A DNA stretch of 64,000 bases from Parasedimentitalea huanghaiensis (GTDB taxonomy: Bacteria > Pseudomonadota > Alphaproteobacteria > Rhodobacterales > Rhodobacteraceae), in NCBI RefSeq assembly GCF_009753675.1, contig NZ_WQLV01000008.1, positions 124,001 to 188,000 of the forward strand, written 5' to 3'. This document shows, one piece after another, positions 27,049 through 36,333 of the stretch. The position numbers and the translations under genes were made by a program. The notes below the pieces were generated by a model. It made no database searches, was not told the origin of the DNA, and saw only the letters and a list, made by a program, of their open reading frames with translations. The first letter of the stretch is position 1, and each line of letters begins with the position of its first letter.

Positions 27049-28581
27049 CTACAGCGGAATATTATCGTGTTTTTTCCACGGGTTTTCTAGCGACTTGCCC
27101 CGGAGCGAAGCAAAGGCGCGCGAGACGCGGCGGCGAGTGGAGTGCGGTTGGATCACTTCATCGATGAACCCACGCTCAGCCGCGACAAATGGATTGGCAA
27201 AGCGATCTTCATAGTCGGCGACGTGTTCAGCGATTTTATCGGCGTCATCCAGATCAGCGCGATGGATAATCTCGGTGGCCCCTTTGGCCCCCATCACGGC
27301 GATCTCCGCTGTGGGCCAGGCATAGTTGAAATCACCACGCAAATGCTTGGACGACATCACATCATAGGCTCCGCCGTAAGCTTTGCGGGTGATCACGGTG
27401 ACCTTGGGCACGGTGGCTTCGCCATAAGCAAACAGCAGCTTTGCGCCGTGTTTGATGACGCCGCCGTATTCTTGCGAGGTGCCGGGCAGGAAGCCGGGCA
27501 CATCCACCAGCGTCAGGATCGGGATCTCAAAGCAGTCACAGAACCGGACAAAGCGGGCCGCCTTGCGTGAGCTGTCAATGTCGAGGCAACCGGCAAGAAC
27601 CGTGGGTTGGTTGGCAACAACGCCAACGGTCTGGCCCTCGAGACGGATAAATCCGGTCAGGATGTTCTTGGCAAAATCTTCCTGAATTTCGTAGAAATCG
27701 CCTTCATCCGCGACCTTGTGGATCAGCTCTTTCATATCGTAAGGGGTGTTTGGATTGTCCGGGATCAAGGTGTCTAGACTGTCCTCGATCCGGCCCGGTT
27801 CATCAAAGAACGGACGCACCGGGGGCTTTTCACGGTTGTTCAGCGGCAGGAAGTCGACCAGACGGCGGACTTCGGCCAGCGCCTCCACATCGTTTTCAAA
27901 CGCGCCATCCGCCACCGAAGACTTCTTGGTGTGGGTCGAAGCCCCGCCCAGCTCTTCGGCTGTGACCGTTTCGTTGGTGACCGTTTTGACCACGTCGGGG
28001 CCGGTCACAAACATGTAAGATGTGTCTTTGACCATGAAGATGAAGTCGGTCATTGCTGGGGAATAGACTGCACCACCGGCACAGGGACCCATGATCACTG
28101 AGATCTGCGGCACCACTCCCGAGGCCATGACATTGCGCTGGAACACTTCGGCATAGCCAGCCAGCGAGGCAACACCTTCCTGAATGCGCGCACCACCAGA
28201 ATCATTGATGCCAATCACCGGTGCGCCGTTTTGCATCGCCATGTCCATGATTTTGCAAATCTTTTGCGCATGGGTTTCTGACAAGGAGCCGCCAAAGACT
28301 GTGAAGTCCTGAGAATAGAGATAAACCATGCGGCCATTGATTGTGCCCCAGCCCGTGATCACGCCATCACCGGCAGGGCGTTGTTTTTCCATACCAAAAT
28401 CGGTGCAGCGATGGGCGACAAACATGTCGAACTCTTCAAAGCTGTCTTCGTCCAGCAGCAGTTCGATACGTTCACGAGCGGTTAGTTTACCGCGGGCGTG
28501 CTGTGCATCGATACGACGCTGACCGCCGCCCAACCGTGCGTCCTGACGGCGGTTTTCCAGCTCGGAAAGGATGTCTTTCAT
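27049..28581 (-). CDS. pccB: Propionyl-CoA carboxylase beta (carboxyltransferase) subunit
   Basis: A 510-residue carboxyltransferase that moves the carboxyl group from biotin on PccA to propionyl-CoA, giving (S)-methylmalonyl-CoA. It has the two crotonase-like halves of the acyl-CoA carboxylase family: N half with [20 protein letters not shown] and [14 protein letters not shown] half with [21 protein letters not shown] and [12 protein letters not shown]. The [17 protein letters not shown] segment is typical of PCC rather than acetyl-CoA carboxylase. It is the first gene of the minus-strand block. Two or three TTTGCAAA-like boxes lie 65-112 bp upstream. Confidence 0.97.
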   Translation of the reverse strand: MKDILSELENRRQDARLGGGQRRIDAQHARGKLTARERIELLLDEDSFEEFDMFVAHRCTDFGMEKQRPAGDGVITGWGTINGRMVYLYSQDFTVFGGSLSETHAQKICKIMDMAMQNGAPVIGINDSGGARIQEGVASLAGYAEVFQRNVMASGVVPQISVIMGPCAGGAVYSPAMTDFIFMVKDTSYMFVTGPDVVKTVTNETVTAEELGGASTHTKKSSVADGAFENDVEALAEVRRLVDFLPLNNREKPPVRPFFDEPGRIEDSLDTLIPDNPNTPYDMKELIHKVADEGDFYEIQEDFAKNILTGFIRLEGQTVGVVANQPTVLAGCLDIDSSRKAARFVRFCDCFEIPILTLVDVPGFLPGTSQEYGGVIKHGAKLLFAYGEATVPKVTVITRKAYGGAYDVMSSKHLRGDFNYAWPTAEIAVMGAKGATEIIHRADLDDADKIAEHVADYEDRFANPFVAAERGFIDEVIQPHSTRRRVSRAFASLRGKSLENPWKKHDNIPL

Positions 28582-28645
28582 GGCCCATGTCCCCTAATGA
28601 TTTAACGCGACCATATCTTGCGCCACACACGGACCCAAGGCAATA

Positions 28646-28693
28646 ATCGCAAATTTGCAAACTCTATACATCCACCCTCCAGCTAACTGCAAA
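28646..28693. promoter_or_regulatory. Candidate PccR/ScfR operator upstream of pccB
   Basis: TTTGCAAA occurs at 28654-28661, directly abutted on its left by ATCGCAAA (28646-28653), with GCAAATTTGC forming a perfect 10-bp palindrome across the junction. A third box, ACTGCAAA, is at 28686-28693. As I recall, the Rhodobacter sphaeroides regulator PccR recognises TTTGCAAA repeats at its pcc promoter, and the homologous regulator gene is 1.4 kb away here. The spacing differs from the pair I remember. Confidence 0.6.
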
Positions 28694-28770
28694 TCAGCTA
28701 ATAGGCATACTTAAGTTTTGACGCGCCATTGTCATGGACAATAGTGACCATGTGACCTAAGCCAGACCAC

Positions 28771-29985
28771 ATGCAGACTTCATCGCGCCGTTTTTTTAAA
28801 CGCACCAGCCCGCCTCATATTTCGACACTGATCCTGTTGGCAGGCATATCTGCGCTGGGGATGAATGTGTTCCTGCCCTCCCTGCCGGGCATGGCGGTGT
28901 ATTTCGAAGCAGACTATCGCCTGATGCAGCTGTCTGTTGCACTGTATCTGGCGGTGAACGCTGTGGTTCAGGTCATCGTTGGGCCGATCTCTGACAAAAT
29001 TGGGCGTCGACCCGTCATCCTGGCGGGAATCGTGTTTTTCCTGCTGGCGACCCTTGGCTGTATCATGTCACCAACGGCCGAGATCTTTTTGCTGTTTCGC
29101 ATGGCCCAGGCCGTTGTTGCCGTTGCCATGGTGCTGAGCCGAGCCGCTGTTCGCGACCTGTACGACGCTGACCAGGCCGCCAGCATGATTGGCTATGTCA
29201 CTATGGGCATGGCCGTGGTGCCAATGATTGGCCCCGCCATTGGTGGCGCTTTGGATCAGGCGTTCGGCTGGACCGCCAACTTCTGGCTCTTGTTCGGCAT
29301 GGGGCTGATAATCCTCGCCTTCACCTATTTCGACTTTGGCGAAACCGCTCACAAAAGCGGAAAGACGCTGGTGGCACAGTTCCGCGAATACCCCGAACTG
29401 CTCCGCTCCCCGCGCTTTTGGGGCTATTCGCTAGCGTCGGGCCTGTCATCTGGCGCGTTCTTTGCCTATCTCGGCGGCGCGCCTTTTGTCGGCACCGAGA
29501 TCTATGGCCTGAACACTGCACAACTGGGCCTTTATTTCTCAGCTCCGGCCGTGGGTTATTTCGCAGGTAATTTCTTGTCGGGCCGATATTCGATGCGGAT
29601 TGGCATCAACCGCATGGTGTTCTGGGGCTGTTGGATCAACGGAATTGGCGTGGCACTGTCGCTGGCGCTGGCCTTTGCTGGGCTCGATAACGTTTACACC
29701 TTCTTTGGCTTTATGACCTTTGTCGGAGTTGGCAACGGCATGGCAATTCCAAACTCAACCGCTGGTGCCCTGTCTGTCCGCCCACATCTGGCCGGTACTG
29801 CCTCGGGGCTAAGTGGCGCGTTGATGCTTGGCCTTGGCGCCGCACTCAGTGCCTTTGCAGGCTGGGTCCTGGGTGCGGGATCTACAGCAGTGCCGCTACT
29901 GGTGATCATGCTGGTTACCGCTGTACTTGGCATCACTTCGATCATGATGGTCATTTCACGCGAGAAGCAGTTAGGCCTGCAATAG
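28771..29985 (+). CDS. Bcr/CflA-type MFS multidrug exporter
   Basis: A 404-residue major facilitator with 12 predicted helices. Hallmarks are the loop 2-3 motif GPISDKIGRRPVILAG and the motif C-like MGMAVVPMIGPAIGGALDQAFG of drug:H+ antiporters. Helix 1 begins ISTLILLAGISALGMNVFLPSLPGM, typical of the Bcr/CflA group that exports bicyclomycin, chloramphenicol and related drugs. It is divergent from pccB (189 bp apart), so the intervening TTTGCAAA boxes could also affect it. The real substrate is unknown. Confidence 0.88.
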   Translation: MQTSSRRFFKRTSPPHISTLILLAGISALGMNVFLPSLPGMAVYFEADYRLMQLSVALYLAVNAVVQVIVGPISDKIGRRPVILAGIVFFLLATLGCIMSPTAEIFLLFRMAQAVVAVAMVLSRAAVRDLYDADQAASMIGYVTMGMAVVPMIGPAIGGALDQAFGWTANFWLLFGMGLIILAFTYFDFGETAHKSGKTLVAQFREYPELLRSPRFWGYSLASGLSSGAFFAYLGGAPFVGTEIYGLNTAQLGLYFSAPAVGYFAGNFLSGRYSMRIGINRMVFWGCWINGIGVALSLALAFAGLDNVYTFFGFMTFVGVGNGMAIPNSTAGALSVRPHLAGTASGLSGALMLGLGAALSAFAGWVLGAGSTAVPLLVIMLVTAVLGITSIMMVISREKQLGLQ

Positions 29986-30025
29986 CGCAGCGCCACTGCG
30001 ACGCCCTGCCCCTTGCGGCTATGAC

Positions 30026-30063
30026 TTTGCAATTCTACAGTTCAACGAAATCGGATTTGCAAA
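30026..30063 (+). promoter_or_regulatory. Candidate autoregulatory PccR/ScfR boxes
   Basis: TTTGCAAT at 30026-30033 and TTTGCAAA at 30056-30063 lie in the same orientation 30 bp apart (start to start, about three helical turns). The second is nine bases before the regulator's ATG. They match the boxes upstream of pccB, so autoregulation is a natural inference. Confidence 0.55.
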
Positions 30064-30072
30064 GGCACCCCA

Positions 30073-31461
30073 ATGGCCCCTCAAAAACTCTATGCCGGTG
30101 CCAAACTTCGCGAGATGCGAACCCGGCTGACGCTGACGCAAAAGGATTTTGCCGCCAAGCTTGGGGTGTCTTTGCCTTATCTGAACCAGATGGAGAACAA
30201 CAACCGCCCTGTCAGTACGACGGTAGTTTTGGCCTTGGCTCAGGAATTTGGCCTGGATGTCACCGAGCTTAGCAGCGGGGATTCAGAACGTTTGGTCAGT
30301 GATATGCGTGAGGCCTTGGCTGATCCGGTGTTTGCCGATGACGCGCCTCCACTGGCGGACTTACGCCTCACCGCCTCCAACGCCCCAGCGCTGGCGCGGG
30401 CCTTTCTGGAGCTGCACCGGGCCTATCGTCAAACCCACGAAAGGCTTGCCTCGCTGGATGAGGCATTGGGGCGCGAGGATTCCCGCATTCAAGCCAGCCC
30501 CTGGGAGGAAGTCCGCGACTTCTTTCACTACTGTGACAACTACATTGATGCCGTAGACCGTGCAGCCGAGCATTTCGCTGGCGGCGCTGACAGTCGCAGT
30601 GCGGCAATTTCCACGTTGCGGGATCTGGGCGTCACCGTGAAAGAAGTCGAAATGGATAGTCTGCGCCATTACGATGCCACCAATCGCACGCTGCAACTCT
30701 CCAACCGGGCAACGCCGCAAACTCAGGTGTTTCAATTGCTGTTGCAGGTCGCGTTACTGCGCCAGAACAAGTTGCTTGAGGCAACACTGGATTTTGCTCG
30801 CTTCAACAGCGCCGAAGCCCGTGCCATCGCCAAGATTGGTTTGGCCAATTATTTCGCCGGGGCAGCCCTGATGCCTTACGGCCGGTTTCTGGCCGCTGCG
30901 CGGGACTGCCGACATGATCTGGAACTGCTTGCTACCCGGTTCGGGGCCTCAATCGAGCAGGTCGCGCATCGGCTATCAACCCTGCAACGGCCGGGGTCCA
31001 AGGGCATTCCCTTCTTCTTCGTGCGGGTAGATCAGGCGGGCACCATAACCAAGCGCCACTCCGCGACACGATTGCAGTTTGCCCGTTTTGGCGGAGCATG
31101 CCCTCTGTGGAATGTGCACCGGGCGTTTGAAACGCCAGGTCGCTTCCTGCGTCAGCTGGCAGAAACACCAGATGGGATCCGCTACATTTCACTGGCGCGG
31201 GATGTCTCAAAATCTGGTGGGTCGTTTGGCTCTCCAGTGCGCCGCTATGCTATCGCACTGGGCTGCGAGCTGCGCCATGCCGATGCGATTGTCTATGCAG
31301 ACAATATGGATGTGGATAACGAAAGTGCCTATGAGCCGATCGGGATTTCCTGCCGCATCTGCGAGCGCCAGCATTGCCACCAGCGATCAGTCCCACCGCT
31401 GGAACGGAAGCTAACCATCAACACTGACACGCGGGGCGTGCTGCCGTATGAGGTGAGCTGA
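30073..31461 (+). CDS. pccR: Short-chain fatty acyl-CoA regulator (PccR/ScfR family)
   Basis: A 462-residue regulator. An Xre-type helix-turn-helix (residues about 8-62, LTQKDFAAKLGVSLPYLNQMEN) is followed by a region related to IrrE/ImmA-like peptidases (about 150-290) that lacks a clear HExxH site. A DUF2083-type C-terminal domain follows, with conserved Cys in PIGISCRICERQHCHQRS. In Rhodobacter sphaeroides the ortholog senses acyl-CoA and activates propionyl-CoA carboxylase. Its closeness to pccB and the shared TTTGCAAA boxes support that role here. It ends at a stem-loop terminator. Confidence 0.9.
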   Translation: MAPQKLYAGAKLREMRTRLTLTQKDFAAKLGVSLPYLNQMENNNRPVSTTVVLALAQEFGLDVTELSSGDSERLVSDMREALADPVFADDAPPLADLRLTASNAPALARAFLELHRAYRQTHERLASLDEALGREDSRIQASPWEEVRDFFHYCDNYIDAVDRAAEHFAGGADSRSAAISTLRDLGVTVKEVEMDSLRHYDATNRTLQLSNRATPQTQVFQLLLQVALLRQNKLLEATLDFARFNSAEARAIAKIGLANYFAGAALMPYGRFLAAARDCRHDLELLATRFGASIEQVAHRLSTLQRPGSKGIPFFFVRVDQAGTITKRHSATRLQFARFGGACPLWNVHRAFETPGRFLRQLAETPDGIRYISLARDVSKSGGSFGSPVRRYAIALGCELRHADAIVYADNMDVDNESAYEPIGISCRICERQHCHQRSVPPLERKLTINTDTRGVLPYEVS

Positions 31462-31489
31462 AAGGCTGACCTCCTGGAAATTCAAGGTG

Positions 31490-31548
31490 GCCTTCCGAAG
31501 AAAAAGCAAAGCTCGGCCCGGCCTGACAGCCGGACCAAACAGTTTTTG
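31490..31548 (+). terminator. Palindromic repeat copy 1, acting as terminator of pccR
   Basis: A stem GGCCCGGC (31515-31522) pairs with GCCGGACC (31529-31536), one mismatch, over a 6-nt loop CTGACA, and is followed by a T run at 31543-31547, giving a plausible intrinsic terminator for pccR. Bases 31490-31536 are alignable without gaps to 44092-44138 (about 38 of 47 identical, 20 consecutive), so the element is one copy of a dispersed repeat. Confidence 0.65.
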
Positions 31549-31564
31549 AGCCAATTCATTGAGC

Positions 31565-31804
31565 TCAGGCTTTTGACAAGATGCCCCAGATCTTATCCTT
31601 CAGCGCGGCCCGTGTCTTGCGCAGCTCGGCTTCGGCCTGTTCACTCGCCGGTTCTACATTGGTTTCCGCCCGGTGCACAGCTCGGTTTACCTCGTGGTAT
31701 TCATCCGCAAGCCGGGCAAAATGCGCATCAGACTGCTTTAGCGCACTGATTGCGCCGCTTTTATCCGGGAATTCCGCCGCCAATTCATGTGGGGTATTTG
31801 CCAT
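31565..31804 (-). CDS. YdcH family protein (DUF465)
   Basis: A 79-residue helical protein beginning MANTPHELAAEFPDKSGAIS, with the central LADEYHEVNRAVHRAE stretch and a C-terminal LRKTRAALKDKIWGIL, typical of the small alpha-helical-hairpin YdcH/DUF465 group. Function is not known. The internal ATG at 31804 gives the normal family length; the upstream extension has no homologous look. It is convergent with pccR and followed on its strand by nothing until betA. Confidence 0.82.
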   Translation of the reverse strand: MANTPHELAAEFPDKSGAISALKQSDAHFARLADEYHEVNRAVHRAETNVEPASEQAEAELRKTRAALKDKIWGILSKA

Positions 31805-31877
31805 GTGTTCGCTCCTAAACTTTGGTTCGATCACAGGCTACTCCAGTCTCAAAATCGACACTTTGACTGGGATCAAA

Positions 31878-33533
31878 TCAACGCTGCGATCCCTGCCAAT
31901 CCGGGTGAAACCATGGCTCGGCATTTGACGATGGCAGGCTACGGTCCAAAATGTGATCGGCAGCTTTTTCGCCCGTCATAATCGATGGCCCATTCAGGTT
32001 GCCATTGGTAATGCGCGGGAAGATCGAGCTGTCAGCCACCCGCAATCCATCGACCCCGATAACCCGGCATTCCGGATCAACAACCGAGGTCGGGTCATTC
32101 GCCGCGCCCATGCGGCAGGTGCCGCAGGGGTGAAAGGCGCTTTCGACGTGCTCGCGGATAAAGCTGTCCAGCTCATCGTCATTCTGCAGATCTACACCCG
32201 GCTGGATTTCACTTTTGACAAAGGGCTTGAAGGCCTCTTGGTCGAAAATCTCACGAGTCAGACGGATGCATCGGCGGAAATCCTGCCAGTCCTGTTCGCT
32301 GGACATATAGTTAAACAGAATATTCGGCGCTTCTTTCGGATCTGCGCTTGCCAGCGTCACAGCCCCGCGTGAGGGTGAGCGCATAGGGCCGACATGGGCC
32401 TGAAATCCATGTCCCTCGGCAGCGGCCTGCCCGTCGTACCGCACCGCCATAGGTAAGAAGTGATACTGAATGTCCGGGTAGTCCACCCCAGCCTGCGATC
32501 GAATGAAGGCTGCAGATTCGAACTGGTTCGACGCGCCCAACCCGGTTTTGGTGAACAACCACTGCGCCCCAATCATTGCCTTGCTGAACAGGTTCCAGTG
32601 CTTGAACAGAGTGATCGGCTGCGAACAGGCCATCTGCAGATACAGTTCGAGGTGATCCTGCAGGTTCTGCCCAACTCCGGGCCGGTCTGCCACAAGATCA
32701 ATGCCATGTTCAGCCAGATGCGCCGCCGGACCAATGCCGGACAGCATCAACAGCTTGGGTGAATTCAGAGAGCTGGCAGAAAGAATAACTTCGTTGTTGG
32801 CGCGGATCACTTCAACTTTGCCGCCACGTTCGACCTCAACCCCGACAGCCCGGCCTTGTTCGATCACCACTCGGCGCGCAAAGGCACGCGTCAAAGTACA
32901 GTTGGGCCGCTGCAAGGCTGGACGCAGGTAGGCATTGGCAGCCGACCAACGCCGCCCCTTGTACACGGTTTGCTCCATCGGGCCAAAGCCCTCTTGCTGG
33001 TGACCGTTGTAGTCATCCGTGACCGGATATCCCGCCTGACTACCCGCGTTGACAAACGCGTTATGCAGCGGATTATTGCGGGGGCCGCGAGAAATATGCA
33101 GCGGGCCGTCATTGCCCCGCCACGTCGCATCGCCTCCATGCCCGCCTTCGTGCCAGGACTCCATTCGCTTGAAATAAGGCAGGACATCCGCATAGCCCCA
33201 GCCCTGTGCACCGCTGGCAGCCCAATGGTCGTAGTCCCCTGCATGGCCACGCACATAGACCATGCCGTTGATAGAAGAAGACCCGCCAACCACTTTGCCG
33301 CGCGGGGTGACCAGTTGACGTCCCCCCAGATGTGGTTCGGGTTGCGATTTATAGCCCCAGTCATAAAGGCCCATGTTCATTGGGTAGCTCAACGCGGCTG
33401 GCATCTGGATCAACGGGCCAGCGTCGGTGCCACCGTGCTCAATCACTAGCACCCGATGCCCGGCTTCGCTGAGACGGTAGGCCAATGCGCAGCCTGCCGA
33501 TCCTGCACCAACAATCACATAGTCCGCGTTCAT
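31878..33533 (-). CDS. betA: Choline dehydrogenase (GMC oxidoreductase)
   Basis: A 551-residue FAD enzyme that oxidises choline to betaine aldehyde at the membrane or in the cytoplasm. The N-terminal FAD fold ([17 protein letters not shown]), GMC signature 1 ([21 protein letters not shown]) and signature 2 ([16 protein letters not shown]) are all seen. The C-terminal catalytic section has [15 protein letters not shown] and [17 protein letters not shown], with the active-site His in the HPCGTCRMG stretch. The length matches BetA. It is transcribed divergently from a BetI-like repressor; betaine aldehyde dehydrogenase (betB) is not in the window. Confidence 0.9.
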   Translation of the reverse strand: MNADYVIVGAGSAGCALAYRLSEAGHRVLVIEHGGTDAGPLIQMPAALSYPMNMGLYDWGYKSQPEPHLGGRQLVTPRGKVVGGSSSINGMVYVRGHAGDYDHWAASGAQGWGYADVLPYFKRMESWHEGGHGGDATWRGNDGPLHISRGPRNNPLHNAFVNAGSQAGYPVTDDYNGHQQEGFGPMEQTVYKGRRWSAANAYLRPALQRPNCTLTRAFARRVVIEQGRAVGVEVERGGKVEVIRANNEVILSASSLNSPKLLMLSGIGPAAHLAEHGIDLVADRPGVGQNLQDHLELYLQMACSQPITLFKHWNLFSKAMIGAQWLFTKTGLGASNQFESAAFIRSQAGVDYPDIQYHFLPMAVRYDGQAAAEGHGFQAHVGPMRSPSRGAVTLASADPKEAPNILFNYMSSEQDWQDFRRCIRLTREIFDQEAFKPFVKSEIQPGVDLQNDDELDSFIREHVESAFHPCGTCRMGAANDPTSVVDPECRVIGVDGLRVADSSIFPRITNGNLNGPSIMTGEKAADHILDRSLPSSNAEPWFHPDWQGSQR

Positions 33534-33615
33534 TTATTTTCTCCGGTCGAATGTCCGTGGCTCACGGGTGAAAAATCTTGCCGAATTTCGACTTCTTAAC
33601 GATCCAAACCATTTT

Positions 33616-33631
33616 TTGAACCGCCGTACAA
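33616..33631. promoter_or_regulatory. Candidate BetI operator between betA and betI
   Basis: TTGAACCGCCGTACAA is an imperfect 16-bp inverted repeat (TTG-x-AC...GT-x-CAA) in the 157-bp divergent promoter region, flanked by T-rich tracts on each side. A TetR-type repressor gene is 60 bp away, so binding here would control both genes. No experimental support. Confidence 0.45.
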
Positions 33632-33690
33632 GTTTTTCTTATCCAAACAACAGCAGTTGCAACCTGGCGCTTGCTCGGCAATCATGCGGC

Positions 33691-34266
33691 ATGAACAGAA
33701 AACGCATCCGCGACATCCGCAACGAAGAGCTTATCGAGGCCACAATCGTGGCCGTGCACAATCATGGGTACAGCGTTGTAACCATGGCAGATATTGCCCG
33801 TGAGGCCGGAGCTTCAGCCGCCTCCATCAACTATTACTTCGGTTCAAAAGAAGGCCTAATGGAAGCCACGATGCGCCATCTGCTACGTAAGCTTCGTACC
33901 GCCATGATTAGGGGCTACAAAACGTCACACAGCCCAACTGACCGGCTATACGCGGTGATGGATGCCAATTTCTCGGACCAGCTGTTCACCGTAGAGCAAT
34001 GCAGCATCTGGATGCAGTTTTGGGCCAATGCGCCCTATTCGCCCCACCTGGCGCGATTGCACAGATTGAACCGCGCACGGGTCCGCAGCCATTTCCGGGC
34101 GGAGCTGCGACACTTGCTTCCCGCTGAAGGTGTTGAGACCGCCCGTCAGGCGCTACAGAACTATATGGATGGTGCATGGTTACAGGCTGCTCTTTCGGAT
34201 CAGCCTCTTGACCCCGTTGCTGCGCGAGCGGCAGCGCGCCGGGTTGTGGATCTGGTTCTGTCTTAA
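33691..34266 (+). CDS. betI: BetI-like TetR repressor
   Basis: A 191-residue TetR-family repressor. The N-terminal helix-turn-helix (NEELIEATIVAVHNHGYSVV, then MADIAREAGASAASINYYFG) precedes a C-terminal ligand domain with WMQFWANAPYSPHLARLHRLN, matching the choline-sensing BetI family pattern. The ATG at 33691 gives the normal length; the upstream extension overlaps the operator region. Divergent from betA, it probably represses choline oxidation when choline is absent. Confidence 0.82.
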   Translation: MNRKRIRDIRNEELIEATIVAVHNHGYSVVTMADIAREAGASAASINYYFGSKEGLMEATMRHLLRKLRTAMIRGYKTSHSPTDRLYAVMDANFSDQLFTVEQCSIWMQFWANAPYSPHLARLHRLNRARVRSHFRAELRHLLPAEGVETARQALQNYMDGAWLQAALSDQPLDPVAARAAARRVVDLVLS

Positions 34267-34279
34267 CGCAGGTCGGTCT

Positions 34280-35185
34280 TTAGACCTTGGTGGCTATGTC
34301 TGGCGGCGTGATTGCACGGCGTTTCAGCACCGCTTCCCGCCAGGTGATAAAGCTTACCGCAGCCAGGATCAGCCCGCCACCTGCGACAACCCAGATATCC
34401 ACCGGCTCGGCAAACATCAGTGCGCCCAGCGCGGTGGCCCAAACCAACTGCAGGAAGGTCACCGGCTGTGTCACCGTCATCGGGGCAGAGGCAAAGGCCA
34501 GGGTCATCGCATAGTGACCGCCGGTGGCAAAACAGGCCACTGCAAACAGGATACCAACCTCAGCCAGAGTTGGGGTCACCCAAACCATCAGTGCAAAAGG
34601 TGCCAGCCCCAATGTCACCCAGATCGACAACATCGCCACCACCACAGTGGGATTGGTGCCATCAACGGTGAATTTAGCCAGAAGATACGACGCACCAAAG
34701 GCCATAGCCGTAAACAGCATCGCGATATGGCCGGGTGATACTTCACGAAATCCGGGCCGTAGAATAATCAGCGCCCCGATCAATGCTGCAACAACTGCAG
34801 CCACACGCCGCAAGGCCAGCTTTTCACCCAAAAACAGCGCCGCTCCCAGCGTTACATAAACCGGTGAAAGGTAATTCATCGCTGTAACCTCGGCCAATGG
34901 GATCTGTGTCATGGCATAGAACCACAGAATTACCCCACCTGAGTGCACCACACCACGGGTGGCAAACAATCCCCACATCTTTGCGGTCAGCCGTGCGCGG
35001 CGCAGGGCACCCAACATCGGAACAAGAAAGACCAACCCCAGCAGATAGCGCAGAAATGCAGCTTCAGCCGGAGGGATGCGGCCGCCCAGAATTTTCACCA
35101 ATGCCGTCACTGCCACAAAACAAAGCCCCGTGACCAACATCCAGATGACGCCTTTAATCGGGTTATGGTGGGGGCTTTGGCTCAT
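34280..35185 (-). CDS. EamA/DMT family transporter
   Basis: A 301-residue membrane protein with ten predicted helices in two EamA repeats: repeat 1 starts GVIWMLVTGLCFVAVTALVK, repeat 2 starts HIAMLFTAMAFGASYLLAKF. The PPAEAAFLRYLLGLVFLVPML and PLAEVTAMNYLSPVYVTLGA segments are typical of drug/metabolite transporters related to RhaT/YdcZ. Exported substrate unknown. The start at 35185 (MSQSPHHNPIKG) is preferred over an upstream ATG. It converges on betI, the stop codons being 13 bases apart. Confidence 0.85.
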   Translation of the reverse strand: MSQSPHHNPIKGVIWMLVTGLCFVAVTALVKILGGRIPPAEAAFLRYLLGLVFLVPMLGALRRARLTAKMWGLFATRGVVHSGGVILWFYAMTQIPLAEVTAMNYLSPVYVTLGAALFLGEKLALRRVAAVVAALIGALIILRPGFREVSPGHIAMLFTAMAFGASYLLAKFTVDGTNPTVVVAMLSIWVTLGLAPFALMVWVTPTLAEVGILFAVACFATGGHYAMTLAFASAPMTVTQPVTFLQLVWATALGALMFAEPVDIWVVAGGGLILAAVSFITWREAVLKRRAITPPDIATKV

Positions 35186-35317
35186 AAGGGGAACCAACAC
35201 CCAAACTGAGGCAGGCACAACCCTTCACATGGCAATTAGTTCTCTCTCGCTTGTTCAAGTTCTTTTCGGCGGGACAGAACTGGGGATGAGCAGTTGAACC
35301 CAACCCTTGATGCGCGC

Positions 35318-36250
35318 CTAGGGAAGCGGAATAAACTCCTGGTCATCGCCGGCAGGCAATTGAAACCGGCCATGTTGCCAGTCACCGGTTGCCCAGGCGG
35401 CCTTGGCCTCTTCGATTTTCTCTTTGGAGGAGGCCACAAAGTTCCACCAAATGTGTCGTGGCCCGTTCATCGTCTCGCCGCCCAGTGCCATCAACCGTGC
35501 GCCTTGTGGACCCGCGGTGACAGTAATGGCATCACCGGGCCGAAACACCATCATACGCCCAGCCTCAAATGTATCCCCGGCAATTTCAATGGACCCTTGA
35601 GTGATGTAAATTCCGCGATCCTCATGATCATCAGGGAGTGGCAACTTCGCGCCCGGCTGCAGAACAACATCCGCATAAAAGGTTTCTGAGTACATCGTCA
35701 CAGGCGCCTTTTCGCCCCAGGCAGAGCCAAGGATCAACCTCACCTGTTTGCCTTCGCCTTCAAGCAAAGGCAGCGCTGCCTTGCCGTGATGTTCGAAGCT
35801 GGCGGCTCTGTCTTCGTGACTTTCCGGTAGCGCCATCCAGGTCTGAATACCGAACAGTTTGCTATCCCCCCGACGTGTGGCCGCAGAGGTGCGTTCCGAG
35901 TGTGTCACCCCCTGCCCAGCCACCATCCAATTTACTTCACCAGGGTAGATCATCTGATGGGTGCCTAAACTATCACGGTGTTCAAACTCCCCCTCATACA
36001 GGTAGGTAACTGTGCCCAACCCGATATGAGGGTGCGGACGCACATCAATGCCCTGCCCAGTTAAAAACACAGCCGGTCCGGCCTGATCAAAGAAGATAAA
36101 CGGTCCCACCATCTGACGACGCGGTGCGGGCAAGGCGCGCCGCACTTCGAACCCGCCCAGATCCCGTGCCCGTGGGATAATCACGGTTTCAATGGCATCC
36201 AGATTGCCCGCCTCGGGGCTGTGTGGTTCCAGACTTGGGTTCCAGCTCAT
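35318..36250 (-). CDS. Pirin family protein
   Basis: A 310-residue bicupin. The N-terminal cupin contains the metal-binding set RPHPHIGLGTVTYLYEGE and HSERTSA (His, His, His, Glu), and QMIYPGEVNWMVAGQGVTH is the pirin signature. The C-terminal cupin (FEAGRMMVFRPGDA) and tail GPRHIWWNFVASSKEKIEEAK fit the family. Some pirins show quercetinase activity or act as redox-sensitive regulators; which applies here is unknown. The ATG at 36250 follows a good ribosome site (AGGAGGC). Confidence 0.92.
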   Translation of the reverse strand: MSWNPSLEPHSPEAGNLDAIETVIIPRARDLGGFEVRRALPAPRRQMVGPFIFFDQAGPAVFLTGQGIDVRPHPHIGLGTVTYLYEGEFEHRDSLGTHQMIYPGEVNWMVAGQGVTHSERTSAATRRGDSKLFGIQTWMALPESHEDRAASFEHHGKAALPLLEGEGKQVRLILGSAWGEKAPVTMYSETFYADVVLQPGAKLPLPDDHEDRGIYITQGSIEIAGDTFEAGRMMVFRPGDAITVTAGPQGARLMALGGETMNGPRHIWWNFVASSKEKIEEAKAAWATGDWQHGRFQLPAGDDQEFIPLP

Positions 36251-36333
36251 CTTTGCCTCCTGTGTTGCTCTGTCTGAAAGGTAGCAACACAGGTCCAAAG
36301 GACCAGCCCGGTAAGGCGCACATGGGCTGTGCG

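Noticed and set aside
28252-28270. A TTTGCAAA box followed by TTTGCGCA inside pccB
   Set aside because: It encodes conserved residues (AQKICKI) and has an 11-bp step unlike the intergenic boxes, so coding constraint explains it.
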